Origin: Actinokineospora sp. NBRC 105648
GTDB lineage: Bacteria > Actinomycetota > Actinomycetes > Mycobacteriales > Pseudonocardiaceae
DNA length: 64,000 bases
NCBI RefSeq assembly: GCF_030269645.1
Contig: NZ_BSTR01000005.1
Location: 1-64,000 of the forward strand
Direction: 5' to 3'
A program made the translations under genes and the position numbers. Every line of letters begins with the position of its first letter. Position 1 is the stretch's first letter. Positions 43,275 to 53,967 of the stretch are shown here, piece after piece. The notes beneath the pieces were generated by a model. The model searched no databases. It had not been told where the DNA came from and was given only the letters and a program-made list of their open reading frames with translations.

Positions 43275-43417
43275 GAGTCCTCCAAGCCGGTTGTGACACC
43301 TGAACGCAAATCCGAGGGTCAGAGTGTCACATCGGTGGGCCGGACGGCACGGCCGGAAGGCACGCCCGCGGCGCGCCCGGGTGACCGGGCGCGCCGGGGG
43401 TGATCACCGGGCCGTGG

Positions 43418-44056
43418 TCAGTCGAACTTCAGCTCACCGGTGCGGCTGCGCTTGAGCTCGAAGAACTTCGGGTACGAGGCCAGCAGGCGGGCGCCGTCGA
43501 AGACCTTGAGCGCGTCGTCGCCGCGCGGGACCTCGGTGAGCACCGGGCCGAAGAAGGCCACCCCGTCGATGTGGATGGTCGGCGTGCCGACCTCGTCGCC
43601 CACCGGGTCCATGCCCTCGTGGTGGGACTTGCGCAGCGCCTCGTCGTACTCGGTGCTGGAAGCCGCGTCGGCCAGCTCGGCGGGCAGGCCCACGTCCTCC
43701 AGCGCCGCCTTGATCGCCTCGGTGTAGTCCTTGGTGCCCTCGTTGTGGATCCGGGTGCCCAGGGCTGTGTAGAGGTCGCGCAGGACCTCCTCGCCGTGCG
43801 CCTGCGCCGCGGCGATGGCCACCCGCACCGGGCCCCAGCCGCGCTGGAGCAGGTCGGCGTAGTTCTCCGGGAGGTCGGTCCGCTTCTCGTTGAGCACCGA
43901 AAGGCTCATCACGCGGAAGCGCAGGTCGAGGTCGCGGTGCTGCTCGACCTCGAGGATCCAGCGCGAGGTGATCCAGGCGAACGGGCAGATCGGGTCGAAG
44001 TAGAAGTCGACCTTGGTCCTGGTCCCGGGCTCGGGGGTGTCCCGCACAGCAGTCAT
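43418..44056 (-). CDS. Rv2466c-like DsbA-family protein, monothiol CPFA
   Basis: The 212-residue protein starts at the ATG at 44056 behind GGAGACG. It reads [80 protein letters not shown] and ends [14 protein letters not shown], closely following from memory M. tuberculosis Rv2466c, a mycothiol-dependent reductase. In that protein the active site is CPWC; here it is CPFA, so only one Cys remains and reduction would have to go through mycothiol/mycoredoxin. It is divergent from pepN. Confidence 0.9.
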   Translation of the reverse strand: MTAVRDTPEPGTRTKVDFYFDPICPFAWITSRWILEVEQHRDLDLRFRVMSLSVLNEKRTDLPENYADLLQRGWGPVRVAIAAAQAHGEEVLRDLYTALGTRIHNEGTKDYTEAIKAALEDVGLPAELADAASSTEYDEALRKSHHEGMDPVGDEVGTPTIHIDGVAFFGPVLTEVPRGDDALKVFDGARLLASYPKFFELKRSRTGELKFD

Positions 44057-44252
44057 CAAACGTCTCCAGGTGTCGCGAACAGCGCATGCCGAGGACGGCC
44101 ACCCGCCCCCGTGCCCGGTGCAACACACCCGCACTGGGAAAGCTTCCCGAGCGGGCTCGGCCACCACGGACGGGTGGGGCGTGATTGGATGCGATTGTCA
44201 GTTCCGTGCTTCCCCGCCCCAGTCCGTCCGACGAGTTCGCCGAGGTGTCGTA

Positions 44253-46823
<2,571 letters not shown>

Positions 46824-46838
46824 TCTCGTGGGACGGCG

Positions 46839-46867
46839 ACGGCCCGGTCCATTGTGGACCGGGCCGT
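46839..46867 (+). terminator. terminator after pepN
   Basis: ACGGCCCGGTCCA (46839-46851) and TGGACCGGGCCGT (46855-46867) form a perfect 13-bp stem with a TTG loop, followed by TTCTGTTG. It begins 16 bp after the pepN stop. Confidence 0.85.
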
Positions 46868-47032
46868 TTCTGTTGCGGCTCTGGTGGTGTTGGTCTGCGA
46901 GGTGCCGGGGTCTGACCAGCGAGGTGGCCCGGGGCCCTGGCCTGTGGTTGGCGCGGCGGGCCTAGTGGGCTCCGGCCAGGCGGCGCGCACGCATTGGGTC
47001 TAGCGAGTCCCGGCGGGGGTTGGGACTGGTGG

Positions 47033-47069
47033 GCTCCAGCGGTGTCCGGTGAGCGGAGACCGCTGGAGC
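47033..47069 (-). terminator. hairpin downstream of the DUF5130 gene
   Basis: GCTCCAGCGGT (47033-47043) pairs with ACCGCTGGAGC (47059-47069), an 11-bp stem with a 15-nt loop. It lies just past the leftward DUF5130 stop at 47080. No T-run is visible, so its strength is uncertain. Confidence 0.5.
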
Positions 47070-47079
47070 GCCGTCAGCG

Positions 47080-47580
47080 TCAGCGCTTGGGGGCGTGGCC
47101 CGCCTGGTCGGCCAGCATGCGCAGGGCGCTCACCAGGCCGCCGATCAGGTCGCCCTCCTTGAAGGACGCGACCATGCTCATGATCGCCAGGTTGCAGCCC
47201 CGGTCGGGCAGGCGGCGCGCCGCCTCGTTGCCCGTGACGATCTCCACCCGGCGCTGGCCGGGGGACACCGCGATCAGGACGGCGTCGGCGGAGCCGGGGA
47301 TGTCGGTGTGCAGGTCCTCGGCGCGTTCGCGGGTGTCCGCGCCCAGGTCGCCCAGGTAGACCGTGAAGCCGATGCCCGTGGCGCGGGAGGAGAGGGTCAG
47401 CGCCTCGTCCAGCCGGGTCAGGGCGACGGTGTTGAACGGGAGGCCGGGCTCGGGGCGGTGGTACTCCTTGGCCACCGAGATGCGACCGCTGGCGGTGCGC
47501 ACGGCGCCGTAGCCGTGTTCCGGGTCCTCGACGAGATTGTCTGTGTCGGCGTCGTGCCGAACGAGTTCACCAGCCACCAC
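47080..47580 (-). CDS. DUF5130 / TPM-domain-like protein (Rv2468c-like)
   Basis: The protein has 166 residues from the GTG at 47580 behind GGGAGGAGCCC. It has GYGAVRTASGRISVAKEYHR, FTVYLGDLGADTRERAEDLH, VLIAVSPGQRRVEIVTGNEAARRLPDRGC (partly quoted) and a C-terminal helix with SMVASFKEGDLIGGLVSAL. The strand-helix order matches the TPM (TLP18.3) fold used by DUF5130. Length matches the 167 residues I recall for Rv2468c. It overlaps the upstream ctaJ-like gene by 14 bp. Function is unknown. Confidence 0.82.
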   Translation of the reverse strand: MVAGELVRHDADTDNLVEDPEHGYGAVRTASGRISVAKEYHRPEPGLPFNTVALTRLDEALTLSSRATGIGFTVYLGDLGADTRERAEDLHTDIPGSADAVLIAVSPGQRRVEIVTGNEAARRLPDRGCNLAIMSMVASFKEGDLIGGLVSALRMLADQAGHAPKR

Positions 47581-47818
47581 GGGCTCCTCCCTTGGCGGTG
47601 CGCGGGCGCGCGGTGTCCGCGTGGTCCGCGTGCGGGGTGTGCTCGGCACCCAGGCCTGCCGGGTTGGCCGTCCACCAGACCGGCTCGTACCCCCACTCCT
47701 GGCCGGGGCGGTAGCGCGGGGCCTTGGCGAACTTGTCCCGCAGGGTCAGCAGGGCGATCACGCCGTAGAGGGCAAGCGGGATCGCCGCGAAGACGAGAAG
47801 GGTCTCGGCGAGCGTCAC
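47567..47818 (-). CDS. ctaJ: CtaJ-like small subunit of aa3-type cytochrome oxidase
   Basis: The 83-residue protein has one membrane helix (LAETLLVFAAIPLALYGVIALLTL) and then RDKFAKAPRYRPGQEWGYEPVWWTANP, a tail pattern I associate with the CtaJ subunit of the actinobacterial bcc-aa3 supercomplex. The GTG at 47818 has no good ribosome-binding site, and the message may be leaderless. It is coupled by overlap to the DUF5130 gene. The other oxidase genes are not in the window, as is usual for this subunit. Confidence 0.65.
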   Translation of the reverse strand: MTLAETLLVFAAIPLALYGVIALLTLRDKFAKAPRYRPGQEWGYEPVWWTANPAGLGAEHTPHADHADTARPRTAKGGARGGW

Positions 47819-48155
47819 AGGCGATACGGTAGCCGACAAGGCCCTGACCGGCCGCGAGGCCTCCTGTGGGTGTGGACACCGCACGGGAGCGAGCCCGCGG
47901 CGCCGCGCCCGTGATCGCGCCGGGTGAGCGGTTGGTGCTCTTTTGGTAAGGCTGATCGGCCGACTGACGTCGTGACTGGTAGCTCTTTGGGCCTATCGGC
48001 AAGGGGCGAACGGCCTCAACTGAGCACGCCGGGGCCCGGAGAGCGGGTTGACGTCTTGTCCGTTACGCATCTGGGTCATAGCTTTCACCTGTACGGCCCT
48101 TGCGAAGTCAACCTTCCGCTCTTTTGATGCGCAACTGCCCTCAGGAGGCTACTCC
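47819..48155. other. upstream region of the GTRVT-repeat gene
   Basis: About 340 bp without a supported gene between the leftward ctaJ-like gene and the rightward repeat gene. A TTGACG hexamer lies near 48049, but I see no well-spaced -10 box. The region ends with AGGAGG at 48143-48148, the ribosome-binding site of the repeat gene. Its length allows for a regulated promoter. Confidence 0.5.
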
Positions 48156-49430
48156 ATGTACACCATCGCTTCCCTCGACGTGGCCATGATCATCACCCAA
48201 ATGGATGACGACACGCAACTGGGTAGCCGGGCGGATCTGGCGACCCGGGGCACTCGGGTCACCAGGGGAACGCGGGTGACCGCAGGCGGCCGGGGCACTC
48301 GGGTCACCAGGGGGACCCGGGTGACCAACACCGAGCGTGGCACAAGGGTTACTCGCGGCACCAGGGTGACGTCGCTGGGCCACATCACGGACGTGCAACG
48401 GGGCGAGCGGCCGGTGAACGGGACCCGGGTCACGCGCGGGACCCGGGTGACGGCGCTGGAGAACGGCACCCGGGTGACCAGGGGAACGCGGGTGACCCGA
48501 GGGACCCGCGTGACCGCCATGGAGTGCGGCACGCGGGTGACCAGGGGTACCCGGGTCACGGCGCTGGCGGGCGAGGGCAAGTGGTTGTTGGAGAACGGGA
48601 CGCGGGTGACCAGGGGGACGCGAGTCACCCGCGGCACCCGGGTCACGGCACTGGAGAACGGCACTCGCGTGACTCGTGGGACCCGGGTAACTCGCGGAAC
48701 CAGGGTCACCGCGCTGGAGTGCGGCACCCGCGTAACCAGGGGAACTCGGGTCACTGCGCTGGAGTGCGGCACGCGAGTGACCCGCGGGACTCGCGTCACG
48801 GCGCTGGAGAACGGCACTCGCGTGACCCGTGGGACTCGCGTCACGCGCGGAACTCGCGTGACCGCATTGGAGTGCGGCACCCGTGTGACTGTGTTGGAGA
48901 ACGGAACTCGCGTGACCAGGGGAACTCGCGTCACGCGCGGCACCCGTGTCACCGCCCTTGAGAACGGCACCCGCGGAACTCGCGTGACCCGCGGGACCCG
49001 TGTGACCGCGTTGAAGAACGGCACCCGCGTGACCCGCGGGACTCGCGTCACGCGCGGGACCCGTGTGACCGCCCTTGAGTGTGGCACCCGTGTAACTCGC
49101 GGGACTCGAGTCACCGCTCTGGAGAACGGGACTCGGGTGACCAGGGGAACGCGTGTCACCCGCGGAACTCGCGTGACCGCGCTGGAATGCGGCACCCGCG
49201 TAACCAGGGGAACCCGCGTCACTCGGGGTACCCGCGTGACCGCGCTGGAATGCGGCACTCGCGTGACCCGTGGCACCCGCGTCACCGCTGAGGAGCGCGG
49301 TACTCGCGTCACCCGCGGTACCCGGGTCACCTCGCAGGAGCGGGGCACTCGCGTCACCCGTGGCACCCGCGTCACGCTGCGGGAACGCGGCACCCGGGTC
49401 ACCTCGGGCACTCGCGTCACCACCGCTTAG
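48156..49430 (+). CDS. GTRVT-repeat protein, unknown function
   Basis: This 424-residue protein starts at the ATG at 48156 with AGGAGG seven bases upstream. Residues 1-31 are unique and partly hydrophobic (MYTIASLDVAMIITQMDDD). From residue 32 to the end it consists of about 51 copies of GTRVT joined by single Arg or by short linkers such as ALEN, ALEC, NTER, AEER and SQER. One early linker is longer (SLGHITDVQRGERPVN) and one contains KWLLEN. Each GTRVTR hexad should favour an extended strand with alternating Thr/Val and Arg faces, so a repetitive beta structure with a very basic surface is plausible. About eight Cys occur, all in the EC linkers. Codons for the repeats vary mostly at third positions, which argues for selection on the protein. 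There is no export signal I would trust. No family is known to me. Confidence 0.8.
   Translation: MYTIASLDVAMIITQMDDDTQLGSRADLATRGTRVTRGTRVTAGGRGTRVTRGTRVTNTERGTRVTRGTRVTSLGHITDVQRGERPVNGTRVTRGTRVTALENGTRVTRGTRVTRGTRVTAMECGTRVTRGTRVTALAGEGKWLLENGTRVTRGTRVTRGTRVTALENGTRVTRGTRVTRGTRVTALECGTRVTRGTRVTALECGTRVTRGTRVTALENGTRVTRGTRVTRGTRVTALECGTRVTVLENGTRVTRGTRVTRGTRVTALENGTRGTRVTRGTRVTALKNGTRVTRGTRVTRGTRVTALECGTRVTRGTRVTALENGTRVTRGTRVTRGTRVTALECGTRVTRGTRVTRGTRVTALECGTRVTRGTRVTAEERGTRVTRGTRVTSQERGTRVTRGTRVTLRERGTRVTSGTRVTTA
48249..49427 (+). repeat. 18-bp hexad repeat array (GTRVTR)
   Basis: The DNA is built of 15-bp GTRVT units joined either by an Arg codon (18-bp period) or by 9-12-bp extra linkers. 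There are about 51 full units and one broken unit (GTR only, near 48970). Synonymous changes such as ACTCGGGTC, ACGCGGGTG and ACCCGCGTG alternate, so neighbouring units are rarely identical over more than about 15 bases. Confidence 0.9.
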
Positions 49431-49440
49431 TCCTCCCGGT

Positions 49441-50115
49441 TCAGGCCGCCGGCTCGCCCAGGTAGGGCAGCCACAGCGGATCAGCGTCGACCACCCCGGC
49501 CAGCAGCCGCCAGTGCGGGCCCCGTGGCGCCGTCGGAACGACGCGCAGCCGCCAGCCCAGTTCGGCGAGCATCTTGTCCGCTTTGCGGTGGTTGCACTTC
49601 GCGCAGCACGCCACGCAGTTCTGCCAGGTGTGCTGCCCCCCGCGACTGCGGGGAATCACATGATCTATGGTCTCCGCTCGACCACCGCAGTACGCGCAGC
49701 GGTAGCGGTCGCGGTGCATCAGACCTGCCCGGGTCAGCGGGACCCGGCCGCGGTAGGGCACGCGGACGTAGCTGCTGAGCCGGATCACCGAGGGGATCAC
49801 CACACTCGAGGTCGCCGAGTGCACGACCATGCCCGCCGGGTCACCGTGCACGACCTCGGCCTTCCCGCACACCACGAGCACGACGGCCCGGCGCAGCGAG
49901 AGCGCCGTGAGCGGCTCGAAAGTGGTGTTGAGCAGGAGAACCCGGCGCCTGCCCCAGGTGGTCACCGGGGGGATGAGCGGGGGTGGCGCGGGCACGCCGA
50001 CGAAGCTCGGGGCGTCTCGGGCGGGCGCGGGAGCGGGGCCCGGATCCGGGCACAGCGCTGGCCGCGGCACGTGCCCAGTGGGCGCGCCGAAGCGGGTCGG
50101 TTGTCGCTCTGGCAC
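49441..50115 (-). CDS. HNH endonuclease-domain protein (Rv2469c-like)
   Basis: The protein has 224 residues from the GTG at 50115 behind GGAGGTGGTCGA; this length is close to the 222 residues I recall for Rv2469c. After a Pro-rich N-terminal part it reads VLLLNTTFEPLTALSLRRAVVLVV, then the HNH module RYRCAYCGGRAETIDHVIPRSRGG, NCVACCAKCNHRKADK, with two C-x2-C zinc knuckles and the D-H of the active site. It may nick or repair DNA; the family has unknown biology. Its stop is 10 bp from the stop of the repeat gene, so the two are convergent. It is divergent from mscS. Confidence 0.88.
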   Translation of the reverse strand: MPERQPTRFGAPTGHVPRPALCPDPGPAPAPARDAPSFVGVPAPPPLIPPVTTWGRRRVLLLNTTFEPLTALSLRRAVVLVVCGKAEVVHGDPAGMVVHSATSSVVIPSVIRLSSYVRVPYRGRVPLTRAGLMHRDRYRCAYCGGRAETIDHVIPRSRGGQHTWQNCVACCAKCNHRKADKMLAELGWRLRVVPTAPRGPHWRLLAGVVDADPLWLPYLGEPAA

Positions 50116-50279
50116 TCGACCACCTCCACCGGTGCTGCCTAAGTCGACCACAAACCAGGCCCGGTGCGCACGTGTGTTATCCGACGTGTCCCGGATCACC
50201 CGGGAAAATCCCGGTGAACGGCTCCGCCGGGCGCACCCGTTTCGCCCCGTTCGACCGGGGCCGGCTATCGTCGGCGCCG

Positions 50280-51254
50280 ATGAATTCCACGCTCCCCTTC
50301 AACATGGAACCGCCCAAGTGCATCACCGAGGACGGCACCTGGTGCGCCGAGGTGTGGCGGCTGACCGGCAACGAGTGGCTGGCGGCCTCGGCGGGCTGGC
50401 TGGTGGCCAAACCGCTGAAGATCCTGCTGATCTTCGCCATCGCCTTCGCCATCCGGTTCGCGCTGCGCCGGGTGATCGACCGGCTCACCTCCGGCAACGG
50501 CAAGACCCCGGCGCTGCTGCGACCGCTCAAGGAGCGCGCCCCACAGGCGCTGGGCTCGCTGGTGTCCGAGCGGCGCCAGCAGCGGGCCAAGACCATCGGC
50601 TCGGTGCTCAAGTCGGTGATCACGTTCCTGGTCTACGGCCTGGCCTTCATCCTCGCCTTGGGCGAGCTGGGGGTGCAGCTGGGCCCGATCATCGCCTCGG
50701 CGGGCATCGTCGGGGTGGCGCTGGGCTTCGGCGCGCAGAACCTGGTGAAGGACTTCCTGTCCGGCATCTTCATGATGCTGGAGGACCAGTACGGGGTGGG
50801 TGACGTCGTCGACGTCGGCCCGGCCAGCGGCACGATCGAGGCGGTGGGGCTGCGGGTCACCACGCTGCGTGATGTCAACGGGACCGTCTGGTACGTGCGC
50901 AACGGCGAGATCCTGCGCGTGGGCAACTCCAGCCAGGGCTTCGCGGTCGCCGTGGTGGACCTGCCGGTGGGCTACGGCGCCGACGTGGACGCCGTGATCG
51001 ACGTGCTCGGCCGGGTCGCCACCCAGGTCACCGGCGAGGAGCCGTTCTCCTCCGACGTGATCGAGCCGCCGGAGATCCTGGGCGTGGAGAAGGTCACCCC
51101 GGAGAGCATCACCATCCGGATGACGGTGAAGGTGCGCCCGGGCAGGCAGTGGGCGGTCCAGCGGGCGCTGCGCGCGCGGGCCATGGGGGCCATGGAGGAA
51201 GAGGGCGTGCAGCCGCCGATGGGCCGGATGTTCCCCCCGTCACCGCCCGCCTAG
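50280..51254 (+). CDS. mscS: MscS-family mechanosensitive channel
   Basis: The 324-residue protein starts at the ATG at 50280. Three hydrophobic parts are seen (PLKILLIFAIAFAIRFAL; VITFLVYGLAFILALGELG; LGPIIASAGIVGVALGFGAQNLVKDF, the pore helix with the Gly/Ala pattern of MscS TM3). The beta domain follows with QYGVGDVVDVGPASGTIEAVGLRVTTLRD and NGEILRVGNSSQG. It releases solutes on osmotic downshift. In mycobacteria glbO directly follows the HNH gene, so mscS is an insertion here. Confidence 0.92.
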   Translation: MNSTLPFNMEPPKCITEDGTWCAEVWRLTGNEWLAASAGWLVAKPLKILLIFAIAFAIRFALRRVIDRLTSGNGKTPALLRPLKERAPQALGSLVSERRQQRAKTIGSVLKSVITFLVYGLAFILALGELGVQLGPIIASAGIVGVALGFGAQNLVKDFLSGIFMMLEDQYGVGDVVDVGPASGTIEAVGLRVTTLRDVNGTVWYVRNGEILRVGNSSQGFAVAVVDLPVGYGADVDAVIDVLGRVATQVTGEEPFSSDVIEPPEILGVEKVTPESITIRMTVKVRPGRQWAVQRALRARAMGAMEEEGVQPPMGRMFPPSPPA

Positions 51255-51278
51255 CCACCCGTGCGTAAGGATGGTGGG

Positions 51279-51662
51279 GTGGGCAATCCCGAGAACTTCT
51301 ATGACGCGGTCGGCGGCGAGGAGACCTTCCGCAAGATCGTCGCGCGGTTCTACGCCGAGGTGGCGCGCGACGAGGTGCTGCTGCCGCTCTACCCGGAGGC
51401 CGACCTCGGTCCCGCCGAGGAGCGGCTGCGGCTGTTCCTGATGCAGTACTGGGGCGGTCCGCACACCTACTCCGACCAGCGCGGACACCCCCGGCTGCGG
51501 ATGCGCCACCAGCCGTTCACGATCGGGCCCCTCGAGCGGGACGCCTGGCTGCGGTGCATGCGGGTGGCCGTCGACGAGGTCGGGCTGGCCGAGGCGCACC
51601 GGGCCCAGCTCTGGCAGTACCTGGAGATGGCCGCGAACAGCATGCTCAACAGCTGGACCTGA
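51279..51662 (+). CDS. glbO: truncated haemoglobin, group II (GlbO)
   Basis: The 127-residue protein starts at the GTG at 51279 (an in-frame GTG at 51261 is less likely). It reads [66 protein letters not shown] (partly quoted) and [16 protein letters not shown]. The proximal His is in RMRHQPF, and the YWGGP segment is the group II hallmark. It binds O2/NO through haem. Close match to mycobacterial trHbO in length and order beside the alpha-glucosidase gene. Confidence 0.93.
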   Translation: MGNPENFYDAVGGEETFRKIVARFYAEVARDEVLLPLYPEADLGPAEERLRLFLMQYWGGPHTYSDQRGHPRLRMRHQPFTIGPLERDAWLRCMRVAVDEVGLAEAHRAQLWQYLEMAANSMLNSWT

Positions 51663-51735
51663 CGGGTTCAAGATCACAGATCACCCGATCGGACTTCGGG
51701 GAGTCCGGCCACGGCCAATGGCAGGATGAACAATC

Positions 51736-53313
51736 GTGCGACGAACCACCGAGCCCGACCCGGCAGCGCTGTGGTGGCAGGGCGCGGTGTTCTACCAGGT
51801 GTACGTCCGCTCGTTCGCGGACTCCGACGGCGACGGCGTCGGCGACCTGGAGGGCATCCGCTCCCGACTGGGGTACCTCGAGCTGCTGGGCGTCGACGCG
51901 CTGTGGCTGACCCCGTTCTTCCGCTCCCCGATGGCCGACCACGGCTACGACGTGGCCGACCCGCGCGCGGTCGACCCGCTCTTCGGCGACCTCGCCGCCT
52001 TCGACCGGCTGGTGGCCGACGCGCACGCGCACGGCATCAAGGTCACCGTCGACGTGGTGCCCAACCACAGCAGCGACCAGCACCCCTGGTTCCAGGAGGC
52101 GCTGGCCGCTCCCCCGGGCAGTCGGGAGCGCGCCCGCTACTTCTTCCGCGACGGACGCGGCCCGGACGGCGCGCAGCCGCCGAACAACTGGACCAGCGTG
52201 TTCGGCGGGCCCGCGTGGACCAGGGCGCGGGACGGGCAGTGGTACCTGCACCTGTTCACCCCGCGGCAGCCCGACCTGAACTGGGACAACTCCGAGGTGC
52301 GCGCCGACCTGGTCGGCACCCTTCGGTTCTGGCTCGACCGTGGCGTCGACGGCTTCCGGATCGACGTCGCGCACGGCATGGCCAAGCCCGCCGGGCTGCC
52401 GGACATGCCCGCGTACCTGATCGGGATCACCGGGGCGCAGGCGCACCCGGCGGAGGACCCGCGGTTCGACAACGAGGACGTGCACGAGGTGCACCGGCTG
52501 ATCCGCAAGGTCGCCGACGAGTACCCGGGCAGCATGGCCGTCGGCGAGATCTGGGTCGAGAGCGACGAGCGGTTCGCCCGGTACGTGCGGCCCGACGAGC
52601 TGCACCTGGGGTTCAACTTCAACCTGGTGGCGGCGGACTTCGACGCCGACGCCGTGCGGCGGGCCATCGACCACTCGCTGACCGCGGCGGGCCAGTCACC
52701 GCCGACGTGGACGCTGTCCAACCACGACGTCTCCCGACACGTGACCCGTTACGGCGGGGGCGACCTGGGAGTGCGGCGGGCGCGGGCGATGGCGTTGGTG
52801 CAGTTGGCGTTACCCGGGGTGGCGTACCTGTACAACGGCGAAGAACTAGGGCTGCCGGACGTAGCACTACCGGACTGGGCGCTACAAGACCCGTTGTGGG
52901 AGCGGTCGGGGCACACCGACCGCGGCCGTGATGGGGCACGGGTACCGCTGCCGTGGGAAGGGTCAGAGCCACCGTTCGCCTTTACCGAGGGCGATAAGAC
53001 TTGGCTGCCGATGCCCCCGGAGTGGGCAGGACTGACGGTCGAGGCTCAGCTGGAAGACCCAGACTCGATGTTGTCGCTCTATCGGCAGGCGCTGGAACTG
53101 CGCAAGACGCACGCGGCGTTCAGCGGCGGCGAGCTGGAGTGGTACGGCGCCCCGCCGGGGTGCTTCGCGTTCCGCCGCAAGGGCGGCGGGCTTATCTGCG
53201 CGCTCAACACCTCTGGCGCACCGGTGCCGCTCCCGCCGGGAGAGATCCTGCTGTCCTCAGCGCCGGTATCGGACACGGAGCTCCCCCCGGAAACCAGCGT
53301 CTGGCTGGTGTGA
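51736..53313 (+). CDS. aglA: alpha-glucosidase, GH13 (AglA-like)
   Basis: The 525-residue protein has the GH13 regions: DVVPNHSSDQHPWF, GFRIDVAHGM (nucleophile Asp), VGEIWVES (acid/base Glu) and LSNHDVSRHVTRYG (third acidic residue). YQVYVRSFADSDGDGVGDLEGI marks the alpha-glucosidase/oligo-1,6-glucosidase branch. It should release glucose from short alpha-glucans or trehalose-related sugars in the cytosol. The GTG at 51736 starts it. Pairing with glbO is conserved in mycobacteria. Confidence 0.93.
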   Translation: MRRTTEPDPAALWWQGAVFYQVYVRSFADSDGDGVGDLEGIRSRLGYLELLGVDALWLTPFFRSPMADHGYDVADPRAVDPLFGDLAAFDRLVADAHAHGIKVTVDVVPNHSSDQHPWFQEALAAPPGSRERARYFFRDGRGPDGAQPPNNWTSVFGGPAWTRARDGQWYLHLFTPRQPDLNWDNSEVRADLVGTLRFWLDRGVDGFRIDVAHGMAKPAGLPDMPAYLIGITGAQAHPAEDPRFDNEDVHEVHRLIRKVADEYPGSMAVGEIWVESDERFARYVRPDELHLGFNFNLVAADFDADAVRRAIDHSLTAAGQSPPTWTLSNHDVSRHVTRYGGGDLGVRRARAMALVQLALPGVAYLYNGEELGLPDVALPDWALQDPLWERSGHTDRGRDGARVPLPWEGSEPPFAFTEGDKTWLPMPPEWAGLTVEAQLEDPDSMLSLYRQALELRKTHAAFSGGELEWYGAPPGCFAFRRKGGGLICALNTSGAPVPLPPGEILLSSAPVSDTELPPETSVWLV

Positions 53314-53319
53314 CCGCTC

Positions 53320-53967
53320 TTAGACCAAGAGCGGCAAGAGGGCGTGGCGGCGGCGCACGACGGCGCCGTAGCGGGCGTCGAGGCGCATCCAGGAGTCGGT
53401 GGCCGTCACGCGGATGACCTCGTCCGCGCCGTTGTCGGCCAGGAAACCCATTCCGGACAAGGCGAACAGGCAGCGCAGGGGGACCTTGATCTCCAGGCCG
53501 TCGCCGGTGACCGTCAGCACTGCCTGGTCGAGCAGCGACGCGGGCGGGGTGCCCTGAGGGCCCACGTTGTCCTTCGCGACCGCCAGGCCCTTGTCCGCCA
53601 GCTCCGACACCATCGCGGCGGGCAGCATGTCGACCAGCTGCCAGTGCTTGGTCGGCGGCAGCGCGGAACGCCACAGCATGTCGCGGGACGGGCCGGGGTC
53701 GAGGTGGTCGCCGCGGACCACGGCCAGCGCGGCCAGCAGCTCGTTGCCTGAGACTGTCATGTCCGACGGGTCGACCACGCCGCGCGCGGTGCGGGTGGCC
53801 AGGACGTCGAACGGGGTGGCCACCCAGGCGTCGACCAGGCCGCCCTCGCGGCCGCGCAGGCGCACGACGGCCTGCTGGTCGAGCCGGACCGCCCTGGCGA
53901 CGAACGCGCCCAGGTCCGCACGCTCGGACGGATCGTCGAAATGCAGGTCAGGCACCGTTTCCCCCAC
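53320..53967 (-). CDS. conserved protein (Rv2474c-like)
   Basis: The 215-residue protein sits in the place of Rv2474c (about 217 residues), between the alpha-glucosidase and thioesterase genes. It reads LGAFVARAVRLDQQAVVRLRG, VATPFDVLATRTARGVVDPSD, MTVSGNELLAAL and TATDSWMRLDARYGAVVRRRHALLPLLV. It has no membrane segment and no catalytic motif I can name. It overlaps the thioesterase gene by 20 bp, so the two are translated together, which suggests a shared role. Confidence 0.82.
   Translation of the reverse strand: MGETVPDLHFDDPSERADLGAFVARAVRLDQQAVVRLRGREGGLVDAWVATPFDVLATRTARGVVDPSDMTVSGNELLAALAVVRGDHLDPGPSRDMLWRSALPPTKHWQLVDMLPAAMVSELADKGLAVAKDNVGPQGTPPASLLDQAVLTVTGDGLEIKVPLRCLFALSGMGFLADNGADEVIRVTATDSWMRLDARYGAVVRRRHALLPLLV

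Noticed and set aside
47033-47069. Riboswitch in the pepN-DUF5130 gap
   Set aside because: Only a simple hairpin is seen, placed downstream of both convergent genes rather than upstream of one.
48249-49427. CRISPR array
   Set aside because: The units are in one open reading frame, 15-18 bp long, with synonymous variation and no unique spacers of constant length.
48156-49430. Multi-core RiPP precursor
   Set aside because: Thr and Cys/Glu in the units made me think of graspetides or lanthipeptides, but no ATP-grasp, LanM/LanB or protease gene is near and the array is far longer than usual cores.
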